Shown here piece after piece: positions 23,090 through 35,100 of a stretch of 64,000 nt of DNA. The notes under the pieces were generated by a model. It had not been told where the DNA came from. It searched no databases and was given only the letters and a program-made list of their open reading frames with translations. Source of the stretch: Fasciolopsis buskii (taxonomy: Eukaryota; Platyhelminthes; Trematoda; Plagiorchiida; Fasciolidae). Made by a program: the position numbers and the translations under genes. The DNA lies in contig LUCM01000684.1 of NCBI GenBank assembly GCA_008360955.1, positions 121,315 to 185,314 of the forward strand. The letters are read 5' to 3'. How positions within the stretch are numbered: the first letter of the stretch is position 1; every line of letters begins with the position of its first letter.

Positions 23090-25717
23090 CTGTTTCCAAA
23101 TTACTTTTGAGGCGGATGAGTTTCACAGAGAGCCCACACAGCATTCACATCATTGACTTCCGTTCTGAGCTACAGCTGTCAGCGTCTCAAACCAACAACA
23201 CTCCTCATCTCTTGAAACTCAACCACGAAAATGGAAAACACCAACCGCGGCCAAAGCCGAAGCTAATTTCTTCATACCTCTAAGACAAGTCATGGCCTGA
23301 CCGCCACGTCGCTTCTTCCAGCCTTGCATAGCACGTGCAAAAAGAGCACGCGAAGGTAGACAATGGGCAGACATGAGCACAACGTGTCAATTCACCGAAG
23401 ACGATGCAAAGCGATTATCTAAACCAGAGGACGACTGTCTGCATCCAAAATATGAACACGCATTTCGTCTTTACTCGACCAACGCTCCAACCAGACTCGG
23501 ACAATACTTCGGAGAAATCGGTGATCGAAAACAGAAAGTCCCCGGGCATCCTTAAAACGGATAGGCCAAGTTTCGCAACTGCAAGGCAGAACACTACGAA
23601 CTGTGACATTGTGCGCCGTTCTTTTGAGGGTAATCCGAAATTGATGGTGATGCTAGAAGTGTCGTAGTTTCGCGAAAGCTGCTCTGGTTTTGACAGCTCG
23701 TGATGCGACCAACTTCCCAACACCTCTACCAAGTGTGATTAAGCTGCTGAGGTACTTGGAGCTATTGACTACCTCTAACCGATCACCACAATTGGCTAGT
23801 GCATGCACAGGCTCCTGCCAGTCTTGCGGAATCGGCTCACAGTTTTAGGATGTAAATCACATATCGCACCTGGATACTCCAATCGTCAGGCGATTTAAGG
23901 ACAATCGAATTGCCTGTGCATTGTCGCTCAGCAAGGTGATATCATCAGGATACTCTGAGACAAAATTTCTGTTCCCTAGGAGGAGTTCAACTTCACCGCC
24001 CAAATGCGCAGATAAAGCGTAGTGTAGAACATCGTTTGTGAAGAACTTGGAAAGAAACGGGGATATAGGGCAGCCTTTCCGTGCTCGACTGGAGACGACG
24101 ACGGGAGGCGAAAGCTGACCATAAGCCCTAACGCGAACTGAGATATGAAGTACAACTGTTTGAGGACCGACACATAGTACTCAAGTAGTCCACTCATCAA
24201 CAAACAGTGCCATAATGCACACCTATCAACACAATCAGGGGATGTGCGAATGTCTGAGATCATGATGGTTGTTGGCCTTTGTAAGGTAAACCGTTGTTTT
24301 AACACCTGTCGGAGTGTGAGAATTTGATCGATGTATCCACGAGCAGTGCAAAACGCGGCCTGTTCCTTACGAGTTTGTTGTTCGCTTATGTTGAACAGCC
24401 TGCGAAGAGTGACGCGCGAAGGCAGCTTTGATACTATCAAGATTGGGCTGATATCCCTGTGACTAGCTCAATCATTACGCAAGTTTTTTTAATTTGAGAA
24501 CAACGATCGACACCTAGCTTTTCTGCTAATGTTTTGAAAGATTGACAGGACAGTCGGATCAGATGGCTTGTCGCAATCTAACCATTTATACATTATGAAT
24601 TTCGAGTGCCCATTAAAGCACATGGACAGCTTAGTGCAAACTAACACGTGGTAGGGGTCGATGGGACTACTCTAGGACTACCAGTGGTCTTGTGTACGGC
24701 CCAGCCATTTGTAGCTAATAGCGATGTGTTCGATTTGGGTCCATCACTGACCCGAAGAGGGCGGTCGCCAGGTGGCGTCCCGGCGATTGGTGCATCTGGA
24801 GCTGGTATGGACGATAAATGACCGGTGGCCGGAGCACAAAGCAAACAACCGTTCCCCGTTTTCAGAATGACGGGAATCGAGACCAAAGTGGCCTCCTAGA
24901 TGCATCACACTCGAGGACAACCGACGTACACTAGCACTCATGTCCCCTAGACAAATCACGATGTCATCCCGCTTTGCTGTGCTCAGCAGGTCGTGCAGCT
25001 TTTGATTGAAAGTGGTCTTGACTACATCTGGGATGCAACCTGTTTGTTCGTACGGCGAGTCGATAAGCAATTTGCGTTTGTCTGAGGGACGACTTTTTAC
25101 TCCGCGTTGACCTGTTAGTCTCACTGCCCATAGCCAGCCCTCACCTCGGCTGCATTTAAATAAACCGGCTTATCTCTGTCACTGTGATCCACACTGACGC
25201 CAGCAACATTGGAAGCTGCAGCTTCAGGGTTCCAGAAAGCTGCAAATTATCCTTCACTGAAGAATTAAATGGGTATGCTAGCCGCATAACTGAGCTTGTA
25301 GTCTTGCTTGCAAGCCTCTTGGAGATTGCGCGTATCGATTGCTGGCGTCTTTAGTGCACGAGCTAAACACCCCTGTTGATTTACACGCATCACTGTTCGC
25401 ACATTGAATGCATTTAGTGTGAAGGGGAATCGAAGAGTAAGAAGTGCATCAGCCAGTGGAAGCGAGTTCCATGAGGTGTGGATGCCATCTGGGTTTGAGA
25501 AAACAGGACTTATTCCATTGAGACGATCACTGGCATAGTCGACTGTAGTTCCCGAGGAAGTCGGCATCACAGCCCCACAAACGGCTGTAGGTAAGAATCT
25601 AGGCGAATTGTCCCATGTTACACTTAGTGCCAGAGGTGGAATGGCGGAAACGAAGAGAGACGAGAATACCGTCGCCTTCCCTCTGCTGAAAATGTTGCTT
25701 CCGGTGGTGGAAGTCAA
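23090..25717 (-). mobile_element. Non-LTR retrotransposon (LINE), endonuclease plus reverse transcriptase, copy 3
   Basis: The most complete copy, read 25717 to 23090 on the minus strand. Near 25440-25300 it has LNAFNVRTVMRVNQQ and CLARALKTPAIDTRN, the start of the apurinic-type endonuclease domain. The frame 25124-24744 has FNQKLHDLLSTAKRDDIVIC, LGDMSASVRRL, HLGGHFGLDSR, ENGERLFALCSGHRSF and RDATWRPPSSGQ, the middle and end of the endonuclease. From 24440 to 23976 follow the RT blocks SKLPSRVTLRRL, YIDQILTLRQVLKQR and DRCALWHCLLMSGLLEYY, then YPDDI near 23950. Region 23700-23236, deleted in copies 1 and 2, encodes CETWPIRFKDARGLSVFDHR and GWKKRRGGQAMT. There are frameshifts and stops throughout, and a large deletion between endonuclease and RT. 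The protein order is EN then RT, as in RTE/CR1-type LINEs. Confidence 0.9.
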
Positions 25718-25959
25718 CCGGCCTCAAGTGAAGCTGTCCAACATTTTTCCTCTTCGAGTCTATTACAACCCGTGGGGACCTGATTGCGTTTTTATCTTCT
25801 TGACGTCCCCCGGCGGAACTAAAGATTTTTGGGATTAGTTGTCTGCCTGATACGACCGGGAAACAGTTCCACTGCCGTAAGTTTCTTGCTTCAACAACAC
25901 CAGAAGTTTGGAGCTGCCTGAGGAAGCTATTTGGAGGCACCACCCCGAATTCTATTTCC

Positions 25960-26800
25960 CCTAAACAATTTCTGCCAGAGGGCTCAGCGGCTCATGGAGT
26001 TTGTCCGCACGTATGCAGCCCATCTGCCAGAGGTAGCAGCGAATGCTTTCCCCGAGATGTCCAGTGAATAATTGAAACGTGCGGTATTGCACCGGATTCA
26101 AACCGAAGTATGCCTTCCGGATGTGCGGTAGAAATGTAATCGCCACCCCTCTATGTCCCTAGATAACTCAGTCCACATTGTATAAGGGGTATGGGGAAGT
26201 CGCCCGGGCTGAGGAGTCACCCAGTCTGAACGCACTGAGCCTCATTATGCACAACAACCGCATGCCTAACCGTGGAATCCGACCGTCGCGCTCCGGTCCT
26301 TACTACTGCGTCCGACTTGGACGAAGAGCTCAACGTTGTGCGTATCACCCGCCGATCAAACCAGCCAGTGGCACAATTAAGTTAGAGTTTTACTTTTGTG
26401 TCTTTGTTTTTATTGATGTCGTGTGTCGGTGCCTTTCCACTCACCCTAACTGGTTCGGCGTGTGGGAGACGAATTTGGGCTTTGATTGACTCGGGCGCCA
26501 CTGGCTCCAACGTCAGCCCCGCCATTGTAGAGAATCACTCACGAACACCTGCACTCAAACTTAATAACCGCTTCTAGGAAAGCTGCGTACTCATCCGGCG
26601 ACCAGTCTCCTTATCCATAAGCATCTCTGGCCATGTGTTGTTTCGTGACTTTTTGATTTCTGAGCTAACTTGGGACATGACTGTTGACATTGACTTTCTG
26701 ACCAAGGACCAAGCCATGATCAACGCGACAGAATCATCTCACTCAACAGCATATCTAATTCGTTCCAACTGTACGCAGACGCCGTAAGGAAGACGGACGA
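25960..26800 (+). mobile_element. LTR retrotransposon fragment (Ty3/gypsy-like gag end and protease)
   Basis: The plus strand near 25975-26150 reads LMEFVRTYAAHLPEVAANAF and KRAVLHRIQTEVCLPDVR, typical of the C-terminal part of a retroelement gag. Near 26290-26370 GPYYCVRLGRRAQRC resembles the YCWYHxxFGxxAxxC end of gag in such elements. At 26479-26502 ALIDSGAT is the aspartic-protease active site (DSGAT, 26488-26502). Further on LFRDFLISELTWDMTVDIDF and LTKDQAM match the distal protease block ILGxDFL. Several frameshifts and a stop inside the protease make it a fossil. No RT, integrase or LTR was recognised downstream. It runs opposite to LINE copy 3, whose 5' end is about 240 bases away. 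Confidence 0.78.
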
Positions 26801-27599
26801 ACCATGAATAACCAATCTGTTACTCCAAGCTGTTGCACCACAATGGAAATCCACTAGATGAACTTTTTCCTCGTTATCGGTTAGAGATGAGGCAAAATAC
26901 TGGGAATTTTTTAAATGCCATTAGATGAGTGTTTTCCGTGCCTCATCTTTCTTAGATTAATGTGTTTCGCTTAAGTTACAAACTTTTCATGATTGAATGG
27001 AATGAGGCAATTTGTTCACGACTTGAATGAAATCGGTGGCCTTGCAACATCTTTCAGACTCAATCACAGTGTACACTCAAGTTGGTCGAATAAACGTTAC
27101 CGAAATAATAGGGGTAGCTTAGGGTGTGTGTCTGCGTTTGCCTTACCTATCCTTCCGTTTGTTTCTTTATCTCTGCAGTAGATGTGTTTCTGTACTTCCT
27201 TCTTACCTAGTCATTCCAGCTCGCAAGAGAGATTGCCATCACATTCGTCATTATCTGCACCACATTGATCGGGTGTTTAGGTCACCTTTGGGTCACACAA
27301 TGTGATCAATACGGCTTATTTTTATCCATCTAAATTCAATGTTTCTTGAAAAGTGAAAATAACTAATGAAACAACCAGCTAGTGTTTGAAAGCGGTGATT
27401 GAGTATTACTTGGGATTACGAAACTGAATGCTTAAGACTAAAGCAATTTTAAAAAAGTAAATTGTCGCCATAACAATGGGTGACGAAGACTGATTCGCTT
27501 TCACGTACTAGTGAGTAAGCGCACAATTTTCTGACGGTCATTAAGTCGTGCCTGTTTCTGCCAAGCGACTTTGTACTCTCCTGGATATTAAGCCCAACT

Positions 27600-27650
<51 letters not shown>

Positions 27651-28676
27651 TGTGGACTAACTCAGGAAATCAAATTTAGGGCCACTCGCGATATGACTGA
27701 GCTTCGTTTTCACAGAATTCTATATTGAATTGAAAATGCATCGATAGATAGCATGAGAAAATCTCACTGCGAGCCGGGCACCAACTAATTTTTAATCACT
27801 TTTTAAGAAAGTGTAGTCAAATTATCGAACTCCAATGATTTACAAGGTGAATCGAACAAATTGGATACTATGGTGTAGTATATGGAATTATTTTTTAACC
27901 AAAAATAGTGTTATCTGAAGAAGTAACAGGGAACTGACGTTTCAGTCGGTACGGGGCATCCATAGGTTATCTGTCCATTCGTTTAGTGCATTATCTGTTT
28001 TTATCTTTGCTTCTTATTTGTTATTTATTATGCCATTAATGAACATCGTTTTCAGGTAGGGGGCGAAGTAGACTGTCTCGTTATTTTCTTGCGTCTATTT
28101 TCGCCTACGGAGGCCTAGAGGACAATTATTTCCACACCACTAAAGTTAATTAACAGTACCGTTACTTATTCTACTTGAATGTTTACAGTTATTACCCAAG
28201 CAAACGAGGGTTCATCATCTTTAATTGAGACAAGAACACGAATCAGTTAACTCACAAAATGACTGTCAACTCATAATGATCAAACGGACACCACTGTGAG
28301 TCACCGACTTGGAGGCGCTGAGTTTACATCTAGTCATGACCGCTATCGCCGATAGGCAACTCTCTATCGATCCACGGGAACAAGTTCCGCCTAAACGTAT
28401 CACATATCTTCCCACTGTGACAAAACTGTACAGTATAAAGTGTCATCAATATCATTCGTAGAATATTCCTGAAAAATTGTAATTGGTAAAGTTATCTTCC
28501 ATTGGTAAAATTTCATGAACCACATAGTGCCCTTGATAGTGATTTTGTACAGCGTGCTCTCGAAAATGTTGTATTTAATGACCACCTGTTGCCCAGGTAC
28601 TACACCATGATATCAGTGGATGTTATTGTGAAACAAGACGAAAAGAAACGAGTAACGAAACCGTAACAAACGATTG
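26801..28676. other. Intron stretch, no gene recognised
   Basis: Apart from the (TA)n run at 27602-27647, I recognise nothing here on either strand. Open frames are below 70 codons. Confidence 0.5.
27602..27647. repeat. (TA)n microsatellite
   Basis: 46 bases of uninterrupted alternating TA. Confidence 0.97.
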
Positions 28677-28681
28677 GCCGG

Positions 28682-28750
28682 CGGTGGTCAAAGGGATAAG
28701 GTTGTGGGATTTGAAGGCTAAGGTCGCGGGTTCAAATCCTCCCACCACCG
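28682..28750 (+). tRNA. tRNA-like sequence (probably a tRNA pseudogene or SINE head)
   Basis: A 7-bp acceptor-like stem, CGGTGGT (28682-28688) with ACCACCG (28744-28750), encloses an A-box-like TGGTCAAAGGGATAAGG and a B-box GGGTTCAAATCC. The overall length, 69 nt, suits a tRNA. The T stem has a mismatch and I cannot place a clean anticodon stem, so a functional tRNA is unlikely. The sequence differs from the SINE head at 17391/31660, so it may represent a second tRNA-derived family. Confidence 0.45.
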
Positions 28751-31454
28751 GCCGTCCTCCACACTCGGCACTCCTGCGTTTATTGCGACCCCTTCCCTGA
28801 AAGATGATGTACACTGTTATTTCATTAATAGAAAGAAGTAAAAGGTAAAATATAAAAGGTGACTTAAATACCCGGCCAAAGTTCTGTGGGCAAATCACCT
28901 TGATCCTTAATCTCGAAGTCTGGCTCATTTTAGTTCGTCAGTTTTGCTTATGTATATATATTTTATGTCAGGGGACTGATTATCTGAAATCATCCTCGAA
29001 TCGATATTGTCCTCAAATTAGTGAATGTATACGCGAAAATTATCTATGCTGGTAGGTGTAACCCACGTCTTCGCTAGATCTAGCCACATTGTGGTTTATA
29101 GCCCAAAACGATTAGTGAGTTGCTTTCGCGAGACCAAGTTCACTTGCTAAAATAGAAAAATTCATGTGTCATTTTTTTCCAGGTTTGGTTCACGGGACTA
29201 TAGTCATTCATGCTACTGAGTGTAGGAGTGTGCGGTTGTTGTTTTTTTCACTTAGAAAACGTCATCATACAATTTTGTACTCAATCAGTAAATGTGCTTG
29301 TGACCATGTTCAACTTACGAAAGTGAGACTGGTCTGTAGACATTCGAAAAGGTCATCGTCATGCTTTCAAAGAACTATTTACATTATCCATCGTGAGTAT
29401 CTGTTTGCAATCAGTGGTTTCTTGGTCAACTCTCGTTTCGGTTGTTCTCCATGCTGTCACCCCTTTCGGTAGATTGCATATAAGATTAGGGTTTTCACAA
29501 ACATGCTCACATTCACTGCTTCCGAGGTGCTGAATAGCCAAGGCGATAGGGTGATTCGATAACCTGATTATGCAGATTCTGTCTTAGAATAAGACACTGG
29601 TCTCACGCGCAGACGCACACACGAACACATACACAAACACGACTAAGTGATTCCGGCCGACACTATGCATACGCTCAAGTGTGTCCATACCTATACACTC
29701 AGCCACCTGTTCTCCATACTGCGCACAACACAGTTCACTTGGCATTTGGTTCCCTGTTGTTATTCTGTCCAACCCGATACTTGGTTGCCTACGTCAGATA
29801 GCTATCATGATGGATGCGTCACGATCCTTTAGAAGTGAAACATCTGTTAGGTTTTTATTGCGAATGAGATAATGTTAATAGCACAGCGTTGTTGGTAGAT
29901 GTAATTGTCCTCTCCCAAGTAGACACGAAGACGATCAAGGGGATTTTGGCGTTTGTGTAAACTGTTTTTTGAGCGTACAATGCAAAGTCGTGCAAAGATG
30001 AAAGTTGACAACATTTGCATCTGAAAGAATTCACCGCTCGAGCCGATTTAATCCTCGAATTATAACTCTTTAAGTGGGCAAAAGAAAGCTTTGGTCACAT
30101 TCCCTGAGTGATTTGACTCAATTAGGTGTGAACACAACATCGACAAGTGTCCTGATTCTGTACCTTTGTTGGACTAAACTAAGTGATACTCACGAACACC
30201 TTCGGATAGACTCCCAGTCGGGCGGGTTATACACGTGATTCTGCACGAAACGGGTGAATTAGCGTAGGCAGAACGAGGGTGCAAAATCTAGGATTTCATT
30301 TTCCTTCGTAAGGCAAACATTAGTGATGCAAACTGAGAATTTTGAAACAGGAGAGTTTTACACATTTTGATTTGTCATTTGTTTTTCTTCAGAGTTGGAT
30401 CTGAATCGCATTCATGCATCTTCTCCACCCTTGAGTTATCCACTTCACTCAACCGTTCGCTTTTCCAATCCCATCAGCGATTAGTCATATTTAATGTGAC
30501 GCAATTGCATGATACCGACTGACTGAAAACAAGCGTGCTTTTCCCCTCCGTAATATTGTCAACTCTGTAGACTTTTTGATGGTCTACTCAATTGTCTTCC
30601 TCGCTTTACACCTTTTTTCCATTTGGGGGAAATATAAACATAGTGCAAGCAAAATTTTGTCATACAGTATTCATGTACTCTTCTGGATAAGGGATCCTTC
30701 TTGTGAACTCTTGATGTGATCGGCAAACTTCGATAATGAAATGGCCTCGTGCGGTGGTTAGTGTGCCAGTTGTATTGGAAGACTCTTCCTCCGCACCCAT
30801 ACTTGACTGTACTTCGTTTTTGACTTTTCCCGGTCAGCCAGTGTGGCAGTGATGTGGCAACTAGAACCCCGGGGTATAGCATTGTATGTTTTACGGTTGA
30901 CTGGACTTTATGTTCCGGGAAATAACTAGCGGATCAATGTTACAATTTTTTTCAATTTCGTTTGTATACTAATGTTTTAATTCGATGCCCATATTCTTCC
31001 TACTTCACCTAACCTGGTGATTTCCCCACCATTGCCGTCTGCCTAGTGAGCTCTGCAATTTACGTTGGTCTCGTAATTGATTTTAAAGCTCATATATATT
31101 TGAAAGCTGTTCTCCATTCCAAAACGGCAAATAAATTGAACGTGTTGCGGTCGGTTCCACGTACGAAGCGTGGGTGAAACGATGTTTGCTCAAATTTGCA
31201 TCTCCGAAATTCACGGTGAATGAGCAATAACAGGGCTGGTTGAGAATCGAAAGACCCTAAACAAATCTCAGTCTTTCCCGGCTATTTTGTCGAGCAATAC
31301 TTTGTTCCGATGCCCTCTGAAATTTAGGGTAATCAAGCACATTCGATAGCGAAACAAACAGAAGCGGCCAGTAAATGCCTGTGGCATCCAAAATCCAACC
31401 AGATATACGGGTTCTATATCATGTATTGTTGATGGTCAATGAACTGTTGGGAAT
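28751..31454. other. Intron stretch with one small repeat
   Basis: Contains the small repeat at 29857-29905, described separately. Frames such as 29164-29472 and 30559-30882 have no recognisable motif. Nothing else can be supported. Confidence 0.5.
29857..29905 (-). repeat. Fragment of the GTCGAAACG repeat family
   Basis: ATTGCGAATGAGATAATG, TTAATAGCACAGCG, TTGTTGGTAGATGTAAT matches the left arm of the palindrome at 42860 and the reverse complement of 63555-63606 with a few changes. The GTCGAAACG part is absent here. Confidence 0.8.
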
Positions 31455-31530
31455 CCATCCGGCTAGTGAAAGGGCTAAGGCGTTCAACGCGCACTTGCCC
31501 CGAGTTCGGTCCTAGCGCGGATGAAAAAGT
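31455..31530 (+). mobile_element. tRNA-derived SINE copy, plus orientation
   Basis: CGGCTAGTGAAAGGGCTAAG, GCGTTCAACGCGCACTTG, CCCCGAGTTCGGTCC, TAGCGCGGATG carries an A-box-like and a B-box-like block in the correct order and spacing (about 35 bases). It lies head-to-head with the minus-strand copy at 31660. Confidence 0.65.
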
Positions 31531-31570
31531 TGTACCATGATTCTATTATATGATAGTAGTAGGAGATTAA

Positions 31571-31720
31571 ATGTTTTGATGAAATAATTCATTCACCATG
31601 TCATATTATCGCTCAACTGACCATAAAGAAACGATGGAAGCACTGTACAGCTGTTTCATCGTTGTTAGGACTGATCATCAGTGCATATGGACCGCGCCGG
31701 AACTGGGACGCGAACCCGAA
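31571..31720. repeat. Direct repeat, first unit (second at 31975-32125)
   Basis: ATGTTTTGATGAAATAATT, CATTCACCATGTCATATT, ATCGCTCAACTGACC and AAGAAACGATGGAAGCACTG recur 404 bases further on with few changes, continuing into the SINE head in both units. The second unit has one extra T. This is a local tandem duplication, or two insertions of a longer repeat of which the SINE is a part. Confidence 0.88.
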
Positions 31721-31830
31721 CAAGGACGAACGATTGTGAATCGAACGCCTTAGCCATTACGCTACCGGGCTGGCTCTGAACGGCTTGTTCAAATTCACCA
31801 CCTGATGATGTTGCACCTATCCGTCACTGA
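31660..31830 (-). mobile_element. tRNA-derived SINE copy
   Basis: The plus text ATCAGTGCATATGGACCGCG, CCGGAACTGGGACGCGAACC, then GAACGATTGTGAATCGAACG, CCTTAGCCATTACGCTACCG is the reverse of an A-box/B-box head. The flanking part (31771-31830) shares TTCACCACxTGATGATG and TTGCACCTATCCGTC-like text with 17492-17541, showing that the family has a conserved non-tRNA segment. Confidence 0.72.
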
Positions 31831-32063
31831 TTTGCACGGTTCCTGTCTGCTAGCTCAGAGCGATCGACCCCTACTGATAGATGACTTCTGCGCAGGTAGC
31901 CCAAGTACGACCAACCGGTTCGATATGACCCACACAGCTTGATCACTTGGTACATTTTAGTAGTACGAGATTGAATGTTTTGATGAAATAATTTCATTCA
32001 CCATGTCATATTATCGCTCAACTGACCATAAAGAAACGATGGAAGCACTGTACAGCTGTTTCA

Positions 32064-32180
32064 TCCTTGTTAGGAATGATGAGCATTGCATATGGACCGC
32101 TCCCGAACTGGGACGCGAACCCGAGACGAACGATTGTGAGTCGAACGACTTAGCAATTACGCTACCGGCACAGTACTTCA
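32064..32180 (-). mobile_element. tRNA-derived SINE copy in the duplicated unit
   Basis: The same head as at 31660 (GGACCGCTCCCGAACTGGG, ACGCGAACCCGAGACG, GATTGTGAGTCGAACGAC, TTAGCAATTACGCTACCGG). It loses similarity to 31660 just beyond the A-box side. Confidence 0.7.
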
Positions 32181-35100
32181 ATGGATTCTATTATAATCAA
32201 TGGGAAATTTGATGTCGACAGCGCACGGCGCATCAGTTGGGAGATTGAAATGCATCAGTCAGAGACAAATACAATGTTTGCACAAGTGTTACGAAATTAG
32301 ACTTTCTTTCATGCGGCGGATTTTGATTCATTTTTATGCTGTTAGAGAACGTGGTTTCTCACGTATCGATCGGGATAATTGCCCTGAGTTATTTCGGCTA
32401 TGGCACTTTAAAACACGAATACCTTCTGAGTACTTCATCACAAGTCGATATTACACTTTGTGTTTCGGTCGGAACAAGTCGGTTCACGATTTTAATTGGC
32501 ATTGAATAAACTACAACAAATTACCTCGTTGGCCCGCACAATCTCGTGTGTATATAGTCCGGTATAAATATTCGACGTATTATTGCTTAATTCAGTGCTG
32601 GGGTTTCAGACTTCAGGTGAAGATGATTCCAATCACCGTAGACCTCATCCAGCCTTCCATGTAGTTCGCACGACGCATAAGCTTTCGCTCCTCATGTTGG
32701 CGGTTCAATGGATGATAAAATTTTACGCACATTTTTGCAATATTAACTCCTTTATTTTTCGTTGTGCATGCCGCAGTGGAAATATTTTTTGTCAAAATCC
32801 CCCCGTAACACGCCCGAGCGTCTAATGACCTTGCACTGGCACCATGCCGTTTTCTCTTCCTATTTTCGTTTCCTTTACCAAAATCGCATTGAAAATGGAT
32901 TCCTCCAGATCAACGAATGATTATTCATAGCCAGACAGAGAATAAAGTGCTATTTGCGAACTAGGAATACGATGATCCAAGGTTTTTCAATAAGACATGA
33001 GAAAACAACTAGGTACCTGATTTGCATAACCGTAGAAAAATACGTCTATCTTTTCCGGTGCCTTTTGATCGCCAAGCCCTACAGTCATGAGGTGCCGACA
33101 CCTCTCAACCTGAGCTGCAAAAGTAAACATGCCGACATTCAAAACCAATGCAAAACTTTGCCTATCTCTTCAACACTCTGTTCTGGTAGACAGAGGAGAC
33201 GTGAATTTTAGCAGTCACGAGACTACACAGGTCGTCTCCCACGAAGAAAATCAAATCATTTCTGTTTATTCAGCAAAACCAATCACGTGCCTGGCATGCA
33301 CGTGTTGATTCGTCCAATCGCGAAGAATTTTCGTGGTTAAGGAACTTCAATGATGTGAACCCGTCCTTATGTTGATGCGGCTTATATTTGCCTCCATCAG
33401 TTTTTAACCGTGCCATTCTATTCAGAATTAAATACCTCGCTTGGACAATATTAGTCTGGCAACTGAAAATTATAAGCTATCTGGTAACGTTAGTTAAAAT
33501 CCAATATTTTTGATCGGAATTCGTGGACAACAAAAAACCTGGTTTCCAACACAACGACACGTTTAACACCATGTTTTGCGCAGTTTGTCTGTTAAATGCA
33601 ACGGATGTAGACATGTTTTGTGCTTGTTATCTCTTCCGGGTTTAAACTGCCTCTGTTTCGTATACTGTTCCTTATTTAGTAGGCTTTGGAAGGCGGGATC
33701 TGGTGTTATAAGTCCAAACAGTGCCGCGTAAGAGCAGTTTCTGTTTCATCCGGTATGTTAGGCGTCAGTAACGGTACATAACCACGAAATCCTAGATAAG
33801 GTCAGAAATGAATGTAACAAACTGATGTCGTCCAAACGCGGTAACCGTTGAACATGGTACCGTGTAGCGTTTCTACCGTACACAATGCCGGCAGCCAATT
33901 CAGACATCTTAATGGGTTTGAATCGCAGTTTGAGAACTGGAGAGGGAACAAAGCTGTTGCTACGTTGATTACTTTTTTATCTCCAATTACTACTGCTGCT
34001 GCCAAATTATTCAGTGAGTAGACAAAAGTCGTAAGCTGGACTGGCTGATCGGTTGACTAACCTACTAGTTGGGTCCGGGTATCAGATACTCAACCAACTC
34101 GCTGTAAAAGCGCATAGCCTCAGCGTAGTCTGTTGCTGTAACCGAATTCAAGCGGAATCCTTCTCGTTGCACATCAACACTTGGTCTACAGGTGATCAGA
34201 CAACTTTCGTCACAAATACACTTTGCCAAACCACCGGGGAAAAAAACAGAAAACACACATTGGTAAACAAAACACACAAATTAGATCCGAGGGATCGGAA
34301 TACACCTAGTTCAGTCGGTACAAGTTGAGCACACTAAAGTTAGAGCTTACTCTTTCATGCAGATTAGTTGGTTCTGTCTCTTTTTCTGGAAATGCGAAAA
34401 CTGTCCAATCCATGTTTTACGTCTGGGAGTTGCGAAGACACTTGTTTTTTGGATTTTGTCCATTGTGAGCTGAATTACTTCAAATTTAGTGTGTAAGTTC
34501 AATTCCTCACTGTCAATCAGTCCCATTGTCAGCGGGAGTCATTGACAATATCTTTTGGCCAAAGGATAGAGCATATAATTTGCTACTTGGCCTAGCTTCG
34601 TTCTCTTGCTTGGAAATTATTCTATACAGGTCCGTAGGCATTCATGCATCTTGATGTTTCTACGCTCTTTAGTTGATAGTTGAGTGCCATTTACGCATGA
34701 TAATTTATTTCATATCGGATGTGGTAATGTTTTCTTGAGATTTTAGGTTCCATATAAGACTTAACTCAATAGATAACAACGCGTACAATTATAGCCTTAT
34801 ACAATCCTACAAAGGCTGAATTTCACTTCTCACCCATGCAAGTGAATGACCATAAAATAAATACTGGTTACGTGACTTCGTCTCCCATCATGCATTTCCA
34901 TAATCTTCGGAATTGATAGCCGACCCTCAGGAGTAGTCCTATTCCTGTTCGCTATTGCGAATACGGATTTGTCCATTTCTGTACCGGATTGAATTGTACG
35001 TAGATGAGAAATACCAATAGTCATCCTTTCGGACGAACTGGGAAATCCGTGGGATCATAACTGCGTAAAACCTAAATAGAATAGTCGCAGAAAATTGATT

